This document shows positions 8,766 through 16,422 of a stretch of DNA of 22,952 bases, piece by piece. This DNA comes from Phototrophicales bacterium (lineage in GTDB: Bacteria; Chloroflexota; Anaerolineae; Aggregatilineales; Phototrophicaceae). Numbering within the stretch: position 1 is the first letter of the stretch; each line of letters starts with the position of its first letter. A program made the position numbers and the translations under genes. The DNA is taken from NCBI GenBank assembly GCA_002794515.1, contig PGTJ01000005.1, positions 1-22,952 of the forward strand, written 5' to 3'. The notes beneath the pieces are model-generated. The model worked only from the letters and a program-made list of their open reading frames with translations. It did no database searches and was not told where the DNA came from.

Positions 8766-8801
8766 ATGGACGACTTAGCCCACAGGGCGTATGTCGTCCA
8801 T
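8766..8801. repeat. Bulged hairpin with GTAT bulge (copy 1), convergent junction
   Basis: Perfect nine-base outer arms ATGGACGAC (8766-8774) and GTCGTCCAT (8793-8801) enclose a TTA bulge, an inner GCCC/GGGC stem with ACA loop (8778-8788), and an unpaired GTAT (8789-8792). It lies just after the comEC stop, facing the minus-strand membrane gene. Two elements of the same architecture lie at the other convergent junction near 19.5 kb. A run of six T at 8814-8819 may help plus-strand termination. Confidence 0.7.
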
Positions 8802-8816
8802 TCCATGATGCACTTT

Positions 8817-8845
8817 TTTAGCGAAGCGATTGCCACACCGCTAAA
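8817..8845. terminator. Second inverted repeat between convergent genes
   Basis: TTTAGCG (8817-8823) pairs perfectly with CGCTAAA (8839-8845) across 15 bases, immediately after the stop of the minus-strand membrane gene. No T run follows on the minus strand, so a role in termination is only a possibility. Confidence 0.35.
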
Positions 8846-8853
8846 GGATAAAA

Positions 8854-9516
8854 TTATTTGCGGTTACGAATAAAACGCACCAACTGGCGGGCGCGATATT
8901 CGATGAGTGGCAACATAAACACACCAGCAATCAATAAGCTATTGGTCAAACCCTGTTCGCGCATATCGTCGCCAGCTTGTGGCACAGCACTACAATTTTG
9001 TTGTTGGGTCGCCCAAAACAAGAAGAAATATGCACCGCCAAACAAGCCCATCAAAATAGAGACTTCGAGGGCTTTGGTACGTTTGCCCTTCACCGAACGC
9101 AATAAACCCGCGACTAACAACGGGGCAACGAACATCCATACATTCATAATCAGCACAGGAAAATCGCATGGAGGAAAGGTGAAGGCATTGCCAAATTCGT
9201 CAATGGGTGAATATAATATACCCCCGACCAACAATTTGCTCAAAACGGCGACCCCGACCACACTGATATTGAGTAGGCTCTGGAATAATTGCTTATCGGG
9301 GATGAGCAAGGTATTGACCATACCAAAAAAGAATAACAAATAGAGCAAAATGTCGAATAATAAATATGTCCCCTGACGTGGTGCGAGCAACCGTCCAACA
9401 TCTTCGAGGCGCAAATTTGTCCCACCATCTTGCGCCAATGCTGGTGACGCCACAAAAAGCATACTGATCACAATCAACAACATCCATAATAGGTAATGGC
9501 GATTAAACCTGAACAT
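8854..9516 (-). CDS. Orphan membrane protein, signal peptide plus five TM helices
   Basis: I do not recognise a family. The start at 9516 (MFRFNRHYLLWM) is chosen because AGAGGAG lies eight bases upstream; an in-frame start at 9558 has no such site. The 220 residues begin with a signal-peptide-like segment ending ASPALA before QDGG. Hydrophobic helices follow: TYLLFDILLYLLFFFGMV, NISVVGVAVLSKLLVGGI, LIMNVWMFVAPLLVAGLL, LEVSILMGLFGGAYFFLF and SLLIAGVFMLPLIEY. Basic loops (RSVKGKRTK and the tail RARQLVRFIRNRK) suit the cytoplasmic side. This places the only two cysteines of the mature protein (PPCDF and QQNCS) in two outside loops, where they could form a disulfide. It follows the HAD gene in the same direction after 85 bases. 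Confidence 0.75.
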   Translation of the reverse strand: MFRFNRHYLLWMLLIVISMLFVASPALAQDGGTNLRLEDVGRLLAPRQGTYLLFDILLYLLFFFGMVNTLLIPDKQLFQSLLNISVVGVAVLSKLLVGGILYSPIDEFGNAFTFPPCDFPVLIMNVWMFVAPLLVAGLLRSVKGKRTKALEVSILMGLFGGAYFFLFWATQQQNCSAVPQAGDDMREQGLTNSLLIAGVFMLPLIEYRARQLVRFIRNRK

Positions 9517-9601
9517 CGGATATGCTCCTCTAGTTTGATATAAGCTGTAAAGGCGCAATAGATGACACCTTTAGCAATAACGACACAATAATGCCTCTAT
9601 A

Positions 9602-10222
9602 TTACCCAATTTTTTTGCGATGTGCATCTATTAGCCGATACAAAATCGGTTGGATATCTAAATTCGGCTGATAAAACACCCCTACCCACCCTGCTTTGAT
9701 CGCGCCATGTATATTATCGATGCGGTCATCGATCAACACAATCGGATAGGCATCGTGCGGGAGCGATTGGCGCACATGGGCATAAATATCGGGATGTGGT
9801 TTCATCACACCCAATTTGGCAGAAATATGCAATGGGCTAAACAGGTGATGAATATCGAGGCGATGTAATTTTGCCTCTAATTCGAGGCTATCATTGCTCA
9901 ATAACCCAACGACATGACCGTCATCACGCAATTTTTGGGCGAGCGCCAATAGTGATGCATCTAACACATCCCCAGCATAAAAATCGTGCGCCAATTGCCG
10001 TACGTCATCTGATGAAATATCTAATTGCGTGGCGACATCTGCCCAATATTCATCGGGCGTTATCTCCCCTTTTTGAGCGCGTACCCAGCTATCGGGGTTA
10101 TGCACCACTTTTTCGATGCTCCCATGTGGCAAACCGAGTCGGTCATCCCAAGCATGACGCGGGGTATAATCGGCGGTCTTCATCAATACCCCGCCAAAAT
10201 CAAAAATAAAGGCGAGTGGCAT
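9602..10222 (-). CDS. HAD-superfamily hydrolase, subfamily IA
   Basis: A 206-residue HAD phosphatase-like protein. Motif I is FIFDFGGVL, with nucleophile Asp8 and the FGGV form, in which the usual second Asp is Gly; this is common in YihX-like and epoxide-hydrolase-N-terminal-like members. Motif II is LLSNDS near residue 107, motif III is the Lys of MKPHPDIY near 141, and motif IV is LIDDRIDN near 163. The helical cap lies between residues 15 and 95. The substrate cannot be told from sequence; sugar phosphates are typical for relatives. The start lies two bases beyond the stop of the upstream pseudo-receiver/GAF gene, so the two are co-transcribed. Confidence 0.88.
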   Translation of the reverse strand: MPLAFIFDFGGVLMKTADYTPRHAWDDRLGLPHGSIEKVVHNPDSWVRAQKGEITPDEYWADVATQLDISSDDVRQLAHDFYAGDVLDASLLALAQKLRDDGHVVGLLSNDSLELEAKLHRLDIHHLFSPLHISAKLGVMKPHPDIYAHVRQSLPHDAYPIVLIDDRIDNIHGAIKAGWVGVFYQPNLDIQPILYRLIDAHRKKIG

Positions 10223-10224
10223 GA

Positions 10225-11070
10225 TTATTTCGTCTCTTTAGTGAGCGCCGTTGCCAATTGTGCGGCGATGAGTTCGAGCATCAATACCGCCTCTTGGGTG
10301 ATGCTCCCAGGACGGTCTTTGCAGGCGGCAATCACACCAAAACTCCGATTGCTAAAACTAACAGGCACACAAGAAATTGCGCCTAACCGCCCACGCGAGA
10401 CGAGGATATGATTCGGTTTATCTTCTGGTCCCGCAATGCGACTCTGACCATTTTGTGCCACCCAGCCCATTAAATCATCAGGTGTTGCCTCTTTTGGGGC
10501 GATAGATTGTATGGTTTTGGGACCCGCTTGGGCTTTTAAGGTCAATTTGAGGGGTGTTTGCGAATCGATGCCATAATATGCCACATAATCGTAGCCTTGT
10601 TCGATACAGGCATTGACCGAAGCCTCGATTTTGCCCAATATGCCCGCGGCTTTCTTGATGCTCTGATTAATATTGCGAACAGCAGGCAGGCTATCGGAAC
10701 GCAATGTCTCCATGCGCCGTTCAGACATCAATTTGGTGATGCGCTTGGCGAGGTCATCATTTTTGAAGGGTTCATTGGTGAATTCATCGGCTTGACCGGG
10801 CATCCCAAAATCGGCTTCTTCATCGACCAATATGACTAATAAACGTGGATATTTACGTCGCAAATGATTCAAAAAGAAAAATGTGTCGCCGATAGCTTGA
10901 TCAATGACGAACACATCGACATGATTATTTTTATCGCCCAAAATATCGAGGGCATCATCCATGCTATGGGCGATGTGTAGATGAAACCCAGTTTGACGTG
11001 ATAAGCCCTCATGATACCGTTTGGCTTGTTCATTGGGGATAGTGAGCAAAATATCTACTGTCTCTGCCAT
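10225..11070 (-). CDS. Pseudo-receiver plus GAF domain signalling protein
   Basis: The 281 residues fall into two parts. Residues 1-115 have a response-regulator fold: a strand DILLTIPN, the central strand VDVFVIDQAIGD with a candidate Asp, then LLVILVDEEAD and FTNEPFKNDDLAKRI. The usual N-terminal acidic pair is missing and the KPF motif reads NEPF, so ordinary phosphotransfer is unlikely. A helical linker near 120-155 leads to a GAF-type sensor domain at about 150-275, containing YVAYYGIDSQ, GWVAQNGQSRI and AISCVPVSFSNRSFGVIAACKDRPGSIT. There is no DNA-binding or enzymatic output domain. The M20 peptidase ends 38 bases upstream, and the HAD gene follows two bases after the stop. Assignment to domains is good; ligand and partner are unknown. 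Confidence 0.78.
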   Translation of the reverse strand: MAETVDILLTIPNEQAKRYHEGLSRQTGFHLHIAHSMDDALDILGDKNNHVDVFVIDQAIGDTFFFLNHLRRKYPRLLVILVDEEADFGMPGQADEFTNEPFKNDDLAKRITKLMSERRMETLRSDSLPAVRNINQSIKKAAGILGKIEASVNACIEQGYDYVAYYGIDSQTPLKLTLKAQAGPKTIQSIAPKEATPDDLMGWVAQNGQSRIAGPEDKPNHILVSRGRLGAISCVPVSFSNRSFGVIAACKDRPGSITQEAVLMLELIAAQLATALTKETK

Positions 11071-11108
11071 ACGTCTATCTCACTTTTTTTGATTACACCT
11101 ATCTTACA

Positions 11109-12278
11109 TTATCCAGACCACGCACCTGCCCACATGGTCAATGCGACCAATTGACGCAACCCATCGGCAAGTGGTTTGGGGTCGATATATTCATCTAAAC
11201 GATGTGCATTGCCACCACGCGCCAAACCAATGGTCACGGCAGGACATCCTGCCGCCAGTGGCACATTCCCATCGGTGCTACCCGTCTCTAACACCCCCGC
11301 TACACCGACATATGCCAATGCACCAAGCGCCATTTGCACCAATGGATGGTCATCAGGGATATGCCCTGCGGGGCGGTCTCCAACGATTTTTATCTCGAAT
11401 TGTACCTCATCTTGTATCGAATGAGCGACTATTTGGCGAATATGATCTTCTAATTTAACCAATTCTTCCGATGTTTCGGAACGCATATCCAACCACATCC
11501 CCGCCTCAGTGGCGATGGAGTTGATCGAATGACCACCTTGCACCACGCCAATATTATAAGTTGTACGTGGATGTGTGGGGGGTTTGAGGGTGGCAATTTT
11601 TGCGCCTATCATCATCAAGTTATGCACAGCGCTGGGTTTGCCGAATTGCAACCAGCTATGACCACCTTCGGCTTTGGTGACGATATGCAAACGCCTAACG
11701 GCGATTCCACCATTATAAATAAATCCAAAAGCCATCCCCTCGATGTTGATGACCGCTTTAATATCGGGTTGCAAGCGGGCGAATGCCACCTTCATCCCGC
11801 CCAAATCACCCAATCCCTCTTCACGGCTTGGGGCGACAAACCAGATATCACATGGGGGTTTTTTATCACCATTAAAAAACTCGGCTAAAGATAACAATCC
11901 CGCCACACCCAAACTATTATCCCCCAACCCTGGACCGTAAATCAGGTCATCGACATATTTTATCGTGAGGTCGGTATCTAGGGGAAATACCGTATCGGTA
12001 TGGGCAGAAATCATCAATGCCTTGCCAGCATGTTCGCCCTTGAGCAATCCATATACATTATAAACATCATCAATGCTCACCGCGCTCAATCCAAGCGCCC
12101 GAAATTGTTCGGCAACATAGCGAGCGCGTTGCTCTTCTAAAAATGTGGGAGAAGCAATTTGTTGAATGGAAATGGCGCGGGTAATGGTCGCTTGTGTATA
12201 ACGGTCGAGATCAGATGGAAAAAGTGATTGGGGCAAAGGGGGGGTATATGATGAGGTAAAGGTTGGTGGAAGAGACAT
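11109..12278 (-). CDS. M20-family zinc peptidase (peptidase T / carboxypeptidase G2-like)
   Basis: The 389 residues carry a full M20 metal site: SAHTDTVFP (metal His93, catalytic Asp95), GPGLGDNSLG (bridging Asp120), APSREEGLGD (catalytic Glu153, metal Glu154), Glu180 in NIEG, and the late His359 in GGNAHRLDEYID. A lid or dimerisation domain lies between, around GGHSWLQFGKPSAVHNL. Such enzymes remove amino acids from small peptides or N-acyl amino acids in the cytoplasm; no signal peptide is seen. I chose MSLPPTF at 12278 because the upstream ATG at 12308 abuts the rpsT terminator and has no ribosome binding site, though this start also has only a weak one. The gene may rely on read-through past that terminator. 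Confidence 0.88.
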   Translation of the reverse strand: MSLPPTFTSSYTPPLPQSLFPSDLDRYTQATITRAISIQQIASPTFLEEQRARYVAEQFRALGLSAVSIDDVYNVYGLLKGEHAGKALMISAHTDTVFPLDTDLTIKYVDDLIYGPGLGDNSLGVAGLLSLAEFFNGDKKPPCDIWFVAPSREEGLGDLGGMKVAFARLQPDIKAVINIEGMAFGFIYNGGIAVRRLHIVTKAEGGHSWLQFGKPSAVHNLMMIGAKIATLKPPTHPRTTYNIGVVQGGHSINSIATEAGMWLDMRSETSEELVKLEDHIRQIVAHSIQDEVQFEIKIVGDRPAGHIPDDHPLVQMALGALAYVGVAGVLETGSTDGNVPLAAGCPAVTIGLARGGNAHRLDEYIDPKPLADGLRQLVALTMWAGAWSG

Positions 12279-12312
12279 CCGATAATCTACACTTTCTGAA
12301 GTAAACATGAAA

Positions 12313-12335
12313 CAAGGGGCTTAAAGCGCCCCTTG
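12313..12335 (-). terminator. Terminator after rpsT
   Basis: CAAGGGGC and GCCCCTTG form a perfect eight-base stem with a seven-base loop, 32 bases after the rpsT stop. On the minus strand a short T-rich stretch (TTTC, then TTT) follows; on the plus strand five T lie five bases beyond. It probably ends rpsT transcription. Confidence 0.7.
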
Positions 12336-12366
12336 CTGTCTTTTTGACCCCACAGATTGGGGATGA

Positions 12367-12645
12367 TTACGATTTTTGGCTTTTTTCGAGTATCGCCAAT
12401 TGTTTCATCAGACGACTTTTACGACGTGCCGCATTACGCGGGTGGATTGTGCCACGACTTGCCGCCATATCGAGATCTTTGACTGCCAAACGGGTTGCTT
12501 CTTTTGCCTGTGCTAAATCTTTGCTGGCGATGCTCGCACGCGCCTTTTTCACATAAGTGCGGGCGCGATTGCGAAACACACGATTATGAAGCCGACGTTT
12601 TTCCGCTTGGCGAATACGTTTTAAGGCAGATTTATGATTTGCCAT
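12367..12645 (-). CDS. rpsT: 30S ribosomal protein S20
   Basis: A 92-residue, strongly basic protein starting MANHKSALKRIRQAEKRRLHNR, the classic S20 N-terminus. KSRLMKQL near the C-terminus is also typical. It binds 16S rRNA in the lower body of the small subunit. The length matches the family (about 87-90). AAGGTGA nine bases before the ATG supports the start. It has its own promoter overlapping the 3' end of the upstream TPR gene region and a terminator immediately downstream, so it is largely a single-gene unit. Confidence 0.97.
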   Translation of the reverse strand: MANHKSALKRIRQAEKRRLHNRVFRNRARTYVKKARASIASKDLAQAKEATRLAVKDLDMAASRGTIHPRNAARRKSRLMKQLAILEKSQKS

Positions 12646-12694
12646 GCGTTTAATTCACCTTTTTATCAAGACTTTTGGCTCAAAATAGACCAAT

Positions 12695-12723
12695 ATCATA
12701 TCAGAATGACCCGTTATCGTCTA
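12695..12723 (-). promoter_or_regulatory. Putative promoter of rpsT
   Basis: On the minus strand TAGACG (12718-12723) and TATGAT (12695-12700) are separated by 17 bases, matching four and five of six consensus positions. The start site would lie about 40 bases before the rpsT ATG, in the gap after the TPR gene. Confidence 0.6.
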
Positions 12724-12726
12724 TGC

Positions 12727-13632
12727 TCAATTCAAAAAGAGCATGATGAATGCCCCGATGTTCAGCACCACCAAGACGATAATGCTGGGGATGAGCATTG
12801 GTGGATATGTCTCATCGATACCAGGGATACGTGTCGGTTTGATATCAGCAGGGATCATTTGGAAATAAGTAGCAGGGTCTTCATCATCGCTGATGCCCAT
12901 ATCCGATTCGGGTTGTGGTTTTGGGGCGGGTGCTTTCTTCTTCGATGCGGGTGGTGGTGCGGTCTTGGGTGCAGGGGTACTGCTAACCGACACATCATCG
13001 AGCGATGCAAAATCATCTTGAGCATCATCACCAAAAATGGCATCATCCAAAGATGAAATATCATCGAAATCATCTTTTGTGGTGGTGGCTGATGACGAAC
13101 TATCTATCATATTCAGACGATCTAATGGTTGCGAGTCGTCATCATATGTCGTCTGAAAGACATCGGTCGTCTCGAATACAGAGATAAACGGGTCGGTAGG
13201 TGGGTTAATTGGGTCGTCATCTAATAAATCACGCGGGGATGATGACGAGGTAGTCGTTTTGTTGCTGGAGGGTGACAGCGCATCGAGCAGGAAATCGGTA
13301 TTGGCATCAATTTCCCAGTGAATGTCATCTATCAAAAACGGATTACTCGATTTTGAGGGTGGCTTCTCGACAGGCGGTGGTGCTTTTTTGCGGAGCATAT
13401 CTAACCCACGTTTGGCATCAGCATTGCCAGGGTTGATTTGTAACACGTTCTCAAGGCATATGATTTGATCTTCTATTGAGTCGACTACGGCGCTCAACCA
13501 CATCCAAGCCTGTTCATTAGATTGATCAAGTTCAGTCGCCTTCAGTAACAATTTTTGGGCTTCGGCTTTATTACCTGCACGAATTGCCCGTTTTGCTTCG
13601 CGCACCATAGCATCTATATTGGCAGAAGACAT
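12727..13632 (-). CDS. Tail-anchored TPR protein with Asp/Ser-rich linker
   Basis: The 301 residues have three zones. Residues 1-85 are tetratricopeptide-like, with paired helices AIRAGNKAEAQKLLLKATEL, then SNEQAWMWLSAVV and an ICLENVLQINPGNADAKRGL segment. About residues 85-265 are low complexity and probably disordered, with many Asp, Ser and Thr, then a Pro/Lys/Ala-rich stretch. The C-terminus has one TM helix (MLIPSIIVLVVLNIGAFIMLFLN) with only an Asn at the very end, so the bulk should face the cytoplasm. I chose the ATG at 13632 (MSSANIDAM) with GGAG 11 bases upstream; an ATG nine bases earlier or an in-frame TTG at 13659 are alternatives. TPR domains bind proteins, but no partner is evident. 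Confidence 0.75.
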   Translation of the reverse strand: MSSANIDAMVREAKRAIRAGNKAEAQKLLLKATELDQSNEQAWMWLSAVVDSIEDQIICLENVLQINPGNADAKRGLDMLRKKAPPPVEKPPSKSSNPFLIDDIHWEIDANTDFLLDALSPSSNKTTTSSSSPRDLLDDDPINPPTDPFISVFETTDVFQTTYDDDSQPLDRLNMIDSSSSATTTKDDFDDISSLDDAIFGDDAQDDFASLDDVSVSSTPAPKTAPPPASKKKAPAPKPQPESDMGISDDEDPATYFQMIPADIKPTRIPGIDETYPPMLIPSIIVLVVLNIGAFIMLFLN

Positions 13633-13737
13633 GCTTATCATCACTCCGCAGATTAGCAATCACATCATTCCTTATCTTAGCACAAAATAACAAACAATGT
13701 AAAAAAATTTGTGCAGGTTTAGAAAAAATTCATAAAA

Positions 13738-14190
13738 TCAGGGTTGCGGTTGTGCGTTCTGCTCTAAGACCTGCTTGAGAATGGGAAAGTAACGATGTTG
13801 CGCCCGATTAATAAACCAAACGGTTAGCGGATAGAACACGCGCAAAATACCTTTTATCTCTAAATGGGCATCTTGCGAAAAGCGTGTTCCGCCTTCAACT
13901 GCTTCAAAGGTATATAAAAGGTTATAAGATAGCTGTTTGCTCTCGCCACGATAGCGAATCCAATTGGGCGGGTCCCATTCTAAAACGCGCAATCTCCCCC
14001 GAATGGTGATGAACAAAACCCGTGCAGATTGCACAAACTCACTGCCCACACCAAATTCACCGGGTGTCACCATTTCAGTATGCGAAACGAGCTTCCACCA
14101 TGCTTTATCATTTCTGAAATCGGTGACAAAATTAAAAACGTCCTCAATCGGGCGATGAATGACAATTGAGTATCGCATTGGTACGGTCAT
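13738..14190 (-). CDS. SRPBCC (START-like) family protein
   Basis: A 150-residue protein with the helix-grip pattern of polyketide-cyclase-like SRPBCC proteins. An N-terminal strand RYSIVIHRPIEDVFNFVTDF is followed by a helix containing NDKAWW. Strands with GVGSEFVQSARV, RLRVLEWDPPNWIRYRGE and GTRFSQDAHLEI come next, then a long C-terminal helix ending in LKQVLEQN. Such proteins enclose a hydrophobic cavity for a small ligand; no substrate can be named. The ATG at 14190 is chosen because GGAG lies seven bases upstream; an in-frame GTG at 14202 overlaps that site. An extended -10 promoter lies upstream, so it appears to be a single-gene unit. Confidence 0.82.
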   Translation of the reverse strand: MTVPMRYSIVIHRPIEDVFNFVTDFRNDKAWWKLVSHTEMVTPGEFGVGSEFVQSARVLFITIRGRLRVLEWDPPNWIRYRGESKQLSYNLLYTFEAVEGGTRFSQDAHLEIKGILRVFYPLTVWFINRAQHRYFPILKQVLEQNAQPQP

Positions 14191-14237
14191 AGTCGTCTCC
14201 ACAAACAGATAGTTTATTCAAGCGGTTATCTAAGTGG

Positions 14238-14246
14238 ATTATAACA
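14238..14246 (-). promoter_or_regulatory. Extended -10 promoter of the SRPBCC gene
   Basis: On the minus strand TGTTATAAT is a perfect extended -10 (TGn plus TATAAT), placing a start site about 40 bases before the ATG. No good -35 is present, which is normal for extended -10 promoters. It lies just after the potD terminator. Confidence 0.6.
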
Positions 14247-14270
14247 TTCAATCAGGAATAAGTTAGCCTG

Positions 14271-14305
14271 AAAAAATAAAGGGCAGATGATTGGTATCTG
14301 CCCTT
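14271..14305 (-). terminator. Terminator of the pot operon
   Basis: AAGGGCAGAT (14279-14288) and ATCTGCCCTT (14296-14305) form a perfect ten-base stem with a seven-base loop. On the minus strand it is followed by TATTTTTTC. It starts eight bases after the potD stop codon. Confidence 0.92.
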
Positions 14306-14313
14306 AAATACGA

Positions 14314-15423
14314 TTATCGACTGATTATAATGCGGAATTCATCCCACGCATCGGCATAGATAAATTCGGCATCTTGAATATCTTCAATCACCCACATCAA
14401 TTCGAGAACATCGTCACTAGGAATAATCGCTTGGCTGATTTCGGGGTCTATCAGCCCCGCCTCCACCGCCACACGGTTCACCGAGCCATAAGCGGTTTCA
14501 TTGGTGTTCAATGCCGCCACAAATGGATCGTGAATAAAATCCATGAAGAGATAAGCCAATTCTGGGTTGGGCGCATCTTTGAGCAAGACCATCGACTCGA
14601 CATCCAACACAGACCCTTCTACAGGGATGACATACTTAAAGTTATCACATTCACATTCCAAAATGCGCTGGAAGGCATCGCCACTATAGGTTAAGATGAG
14701 GTCTAAATCACCCCGCACGAATAAGGGTGTTGGGTCTTCTGAGATGTGGATGAGATTACTGTTGGTGGCGTATCCGAGTAACAAGTCGAGCGCCTCATAT
14801 ACCTCGCCCTCATCGGTGGAATTGGGATTATAGCCCAATTCGCGTAAGGCAACACCTAAAATAGACCGTTGGTCATCTGTCCAACCAATACGACCGGGGA
14901 AATTCCAGATTTGTTCCCATGTGGTGATTTCTTCGCCTATCACATCCACATTATAAAGTGCGCCGAATGTCCCCCATAAGTAGGGGACGCTATATTCTTC
15001 GTTGGGGTCGAATGATAATCCCTTATATAAATCGTCAATGTTGGCATAATTGGGGATGCGACTGACATCAATTTTTTGGATAAGCCCCTCCCGCGCCATG
15101 ATGGCAATGCCATAATCGGCAGGCACAGCAATATCATACCCCGGATTGCCCTGACGCATCGAAGCGATAAGTTCTTCATTGCTCCCATATGTTTCGAGGC
15201 GGACGGTGACACCACAACGCGCCTCAAATTCTTGGATGGCGGTATCGCTAATAAAATATAGCCAGTTATACAAAACGAGGGTCTGACCCTCAAAACCAGA
15301 TGGGCATGTCCATGTAATTTCGGTGATAGCAGGTGTTTGTGGCTCATCTTGGGCGAAAACGGGTGTTAGGCTCATGATAATCACCAACAACAATACCAAC
15401 ATCATCAAAATTCGTCTTTGCAT
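14314..15423 (-). CDS. potD: Polyamine (spermidine/putrescine) ABC transporter binding protein
   Basis: The 369 residues show the PotD pattern: LVLYNWLYFISDTAIQEFEARCG near residue 50, TYGSNEELIASM, GNPGYDIAVPADYGIAIM, LIQKIDVSRIPNYANID, VPYLWGTFGALYN and DLILTYSGDA, the last two lining the ligand cleft in relatives. An N-terminal signal peptide ends TPVFA before QDEP, and no cysteine lipobox is seen, so it is predicted to be released by ordinary signal peptidase rather than lipid-anchored. The start at 15423 has AAGGAG eight bases upstream; an in-frame GTG at 15441 overlaps that site. It is the last gene of the operon, separated from potC by 72 bases that contain a stable hairpin. Exact polyamine preference cannot be told. 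Confidence 0.9.
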   Translation of the reverse strand: MQRRILMMLVLLLVIIMSLTPVFAQDEPQTPAITEITWTCPSGFEGQTLVLYNWLYFISDTAIQEFEARCGVTVRLETYGSNEELIASMRQGNPGYDIAVPADYGIAIMAREGLIQKIDVSRIPNYANIDDLYKGLSFDPNEEYSVPYLWGTFGALYNVDVIGEEITTWEQIWNFPGRIGWTDDQRSILGVALRELGYNPNSTDEGEVYEALDLLLGYATNSNLIHISEDPTPLFVRGDLDLILTYSGDAFQRILECECDNFKYVIPVEGSVLDVESMVLLKDAPNPELAYLFMDFIHDPFVAALNTNETAYGSVNRVAVEAGLIDPEISQAIIPSDDVLELMWVIEDIQDAEFIYADAWDEFRIIISR

Positions 15424-15457
15424 CAATATTCTCCTTAGCACTGAATAGCGAATGATA

Positions 15458-15477
15458 AGACGCGCCGAAGCGCGTCT
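15458..15477 (-). ncRNA. UUCG-capped intercistronic hairpin between potC and potD
   Basis: Perfect eight-base arms AGACGCGC and GCGCGTCT enclose four bases. In the minus-strand transcript the loop is UUCG closed by a C-G pair, the especially stable tetraloop class. No T run follows, so it is not a standard terminator. Its position, just after potC and 34 bases before potD, fits an mRNA-stabilising or partial-termination role that sets the relative level of the binding protein. Confidence 0.65.
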
Positions 15478-15495
15478 GTATATACATGATTGATA

Positions 15496-16422
15496 TTAAT
15501 CGGCGCGTGCGCCATTACGCCCTTGTAACCACAATGAAGTGCCAACCAAAACGGTCGAGACAGCTAACATGATCGTCGAGAGGGCATTCACTTCTGGCGA
15601 GACGGATGTCTTGAGCATCCCATACACATAAATCGGCAATGTGCCAGAACCCACACCTTTGTTATAAAAGGTGATGAGATAATCATCCAACGACAAGGTG
15701 AAGGCTAATAGCGCCCCACCGATGATACCGGGCAAGATGAGCGGAAATGTGACCCGCCAAAAGGTATGCCAATAATTCGCGCCTAAATCGTACGAGGCTT
15801 CTTCATAACTTTTGCTCAAGCCTTGCAGGCTGGCACGCACGACAATCGCCACATACGAGATATTGAATGCCACATGCCCGATGATAATCGTGCCAAATCC
15901 GGGAAGCCATCTTTCGCCAGTGGTATTTTGAACATAATCGAACACAATCTTGAAGAAGAGCGCCAACGAAATGCCCTGTGTGATCTCTGGGATGACCATC
16001 GGCACAAGCAGAATGCCATCTACGATTTTTTTGCCCGGAAATTTGCTCCGTGCCATGCTGAGCGCTAACATCGTCCCCAATACGGTGGCGATAATGGTCG
16101 AAATTGCGCCGATAAAAAGGCTATTGCGTAACGATTCCATGAGGGTCGCGCTACTACGAGCCGATCCCGCCCCCATCGAATTGAACACATTCAGATACCA
16201 ATCGAAGGTGAAACCACGCCACACATCTACCGTGCGCGAGGCATTGAATGAAAATAGCACCAAGACAAGGATAGGAGCCCACAAGAAAAAGTAAGAGGCA
16301 AACGGGATAACCACCCCACCCGAAAAACGCCCAACCGTTTGTAAAATGCGCCCGCGTTTGATGCGGTCATCAACCGCGACGAGTTGTCCGAACTTTGGTT
16401 GTGAAAGGACTGTATTAGCCAT
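15496..16422 (-). CDS. potC: Polyamine ABC transporter permease PotC
   Basis: The 308 residues contain six predicted TM helices, the first being PFASYFFLWAPILVLVLFSF, and the ABC permease EAA loop YEEASYDLGANYWHTFWRV near residue 214, with the following LILPGI. SLDDYLITFYNKG and the TLPIYVYGMLK segment near residues 250-270 are typical of PotC. An N-terminal extension of about 35 mostly polar residues is longer than in E. coli. The start overlaps the potB stop by eight bases, implying translational coupling, and GGAAGGAA lies upstream inside potB. It pairs with PotB to form the channel. Confidence 0.92.
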   Translation of the reverse strand: MANTVLSQPKFGQLVAVDDRIKRGRILQTVGRFSGGVVIPFASYFFLWAPILVLVLFSFNASRTVDVWRGFTFDWYLNVFNSMGAGSARSSATLMESLRNSLFIGAISTIIATVLGTMLALSMARSKFPGKKIVDGILLVPMVIPEITQGISLALFFKIVFDYVQNTTGERWLPGFGTIIIGHVAFNISYVAIVVRASLQGLSKSYEEASYDLGANYWHTFWRVTFPLILPGIIGGALLAFTLSLDDYLITFYNKGVGSGTLPIYVYGMLKTSVSPEVNALSTIMLAVSTVLVGTSLWLQGRNGARAD

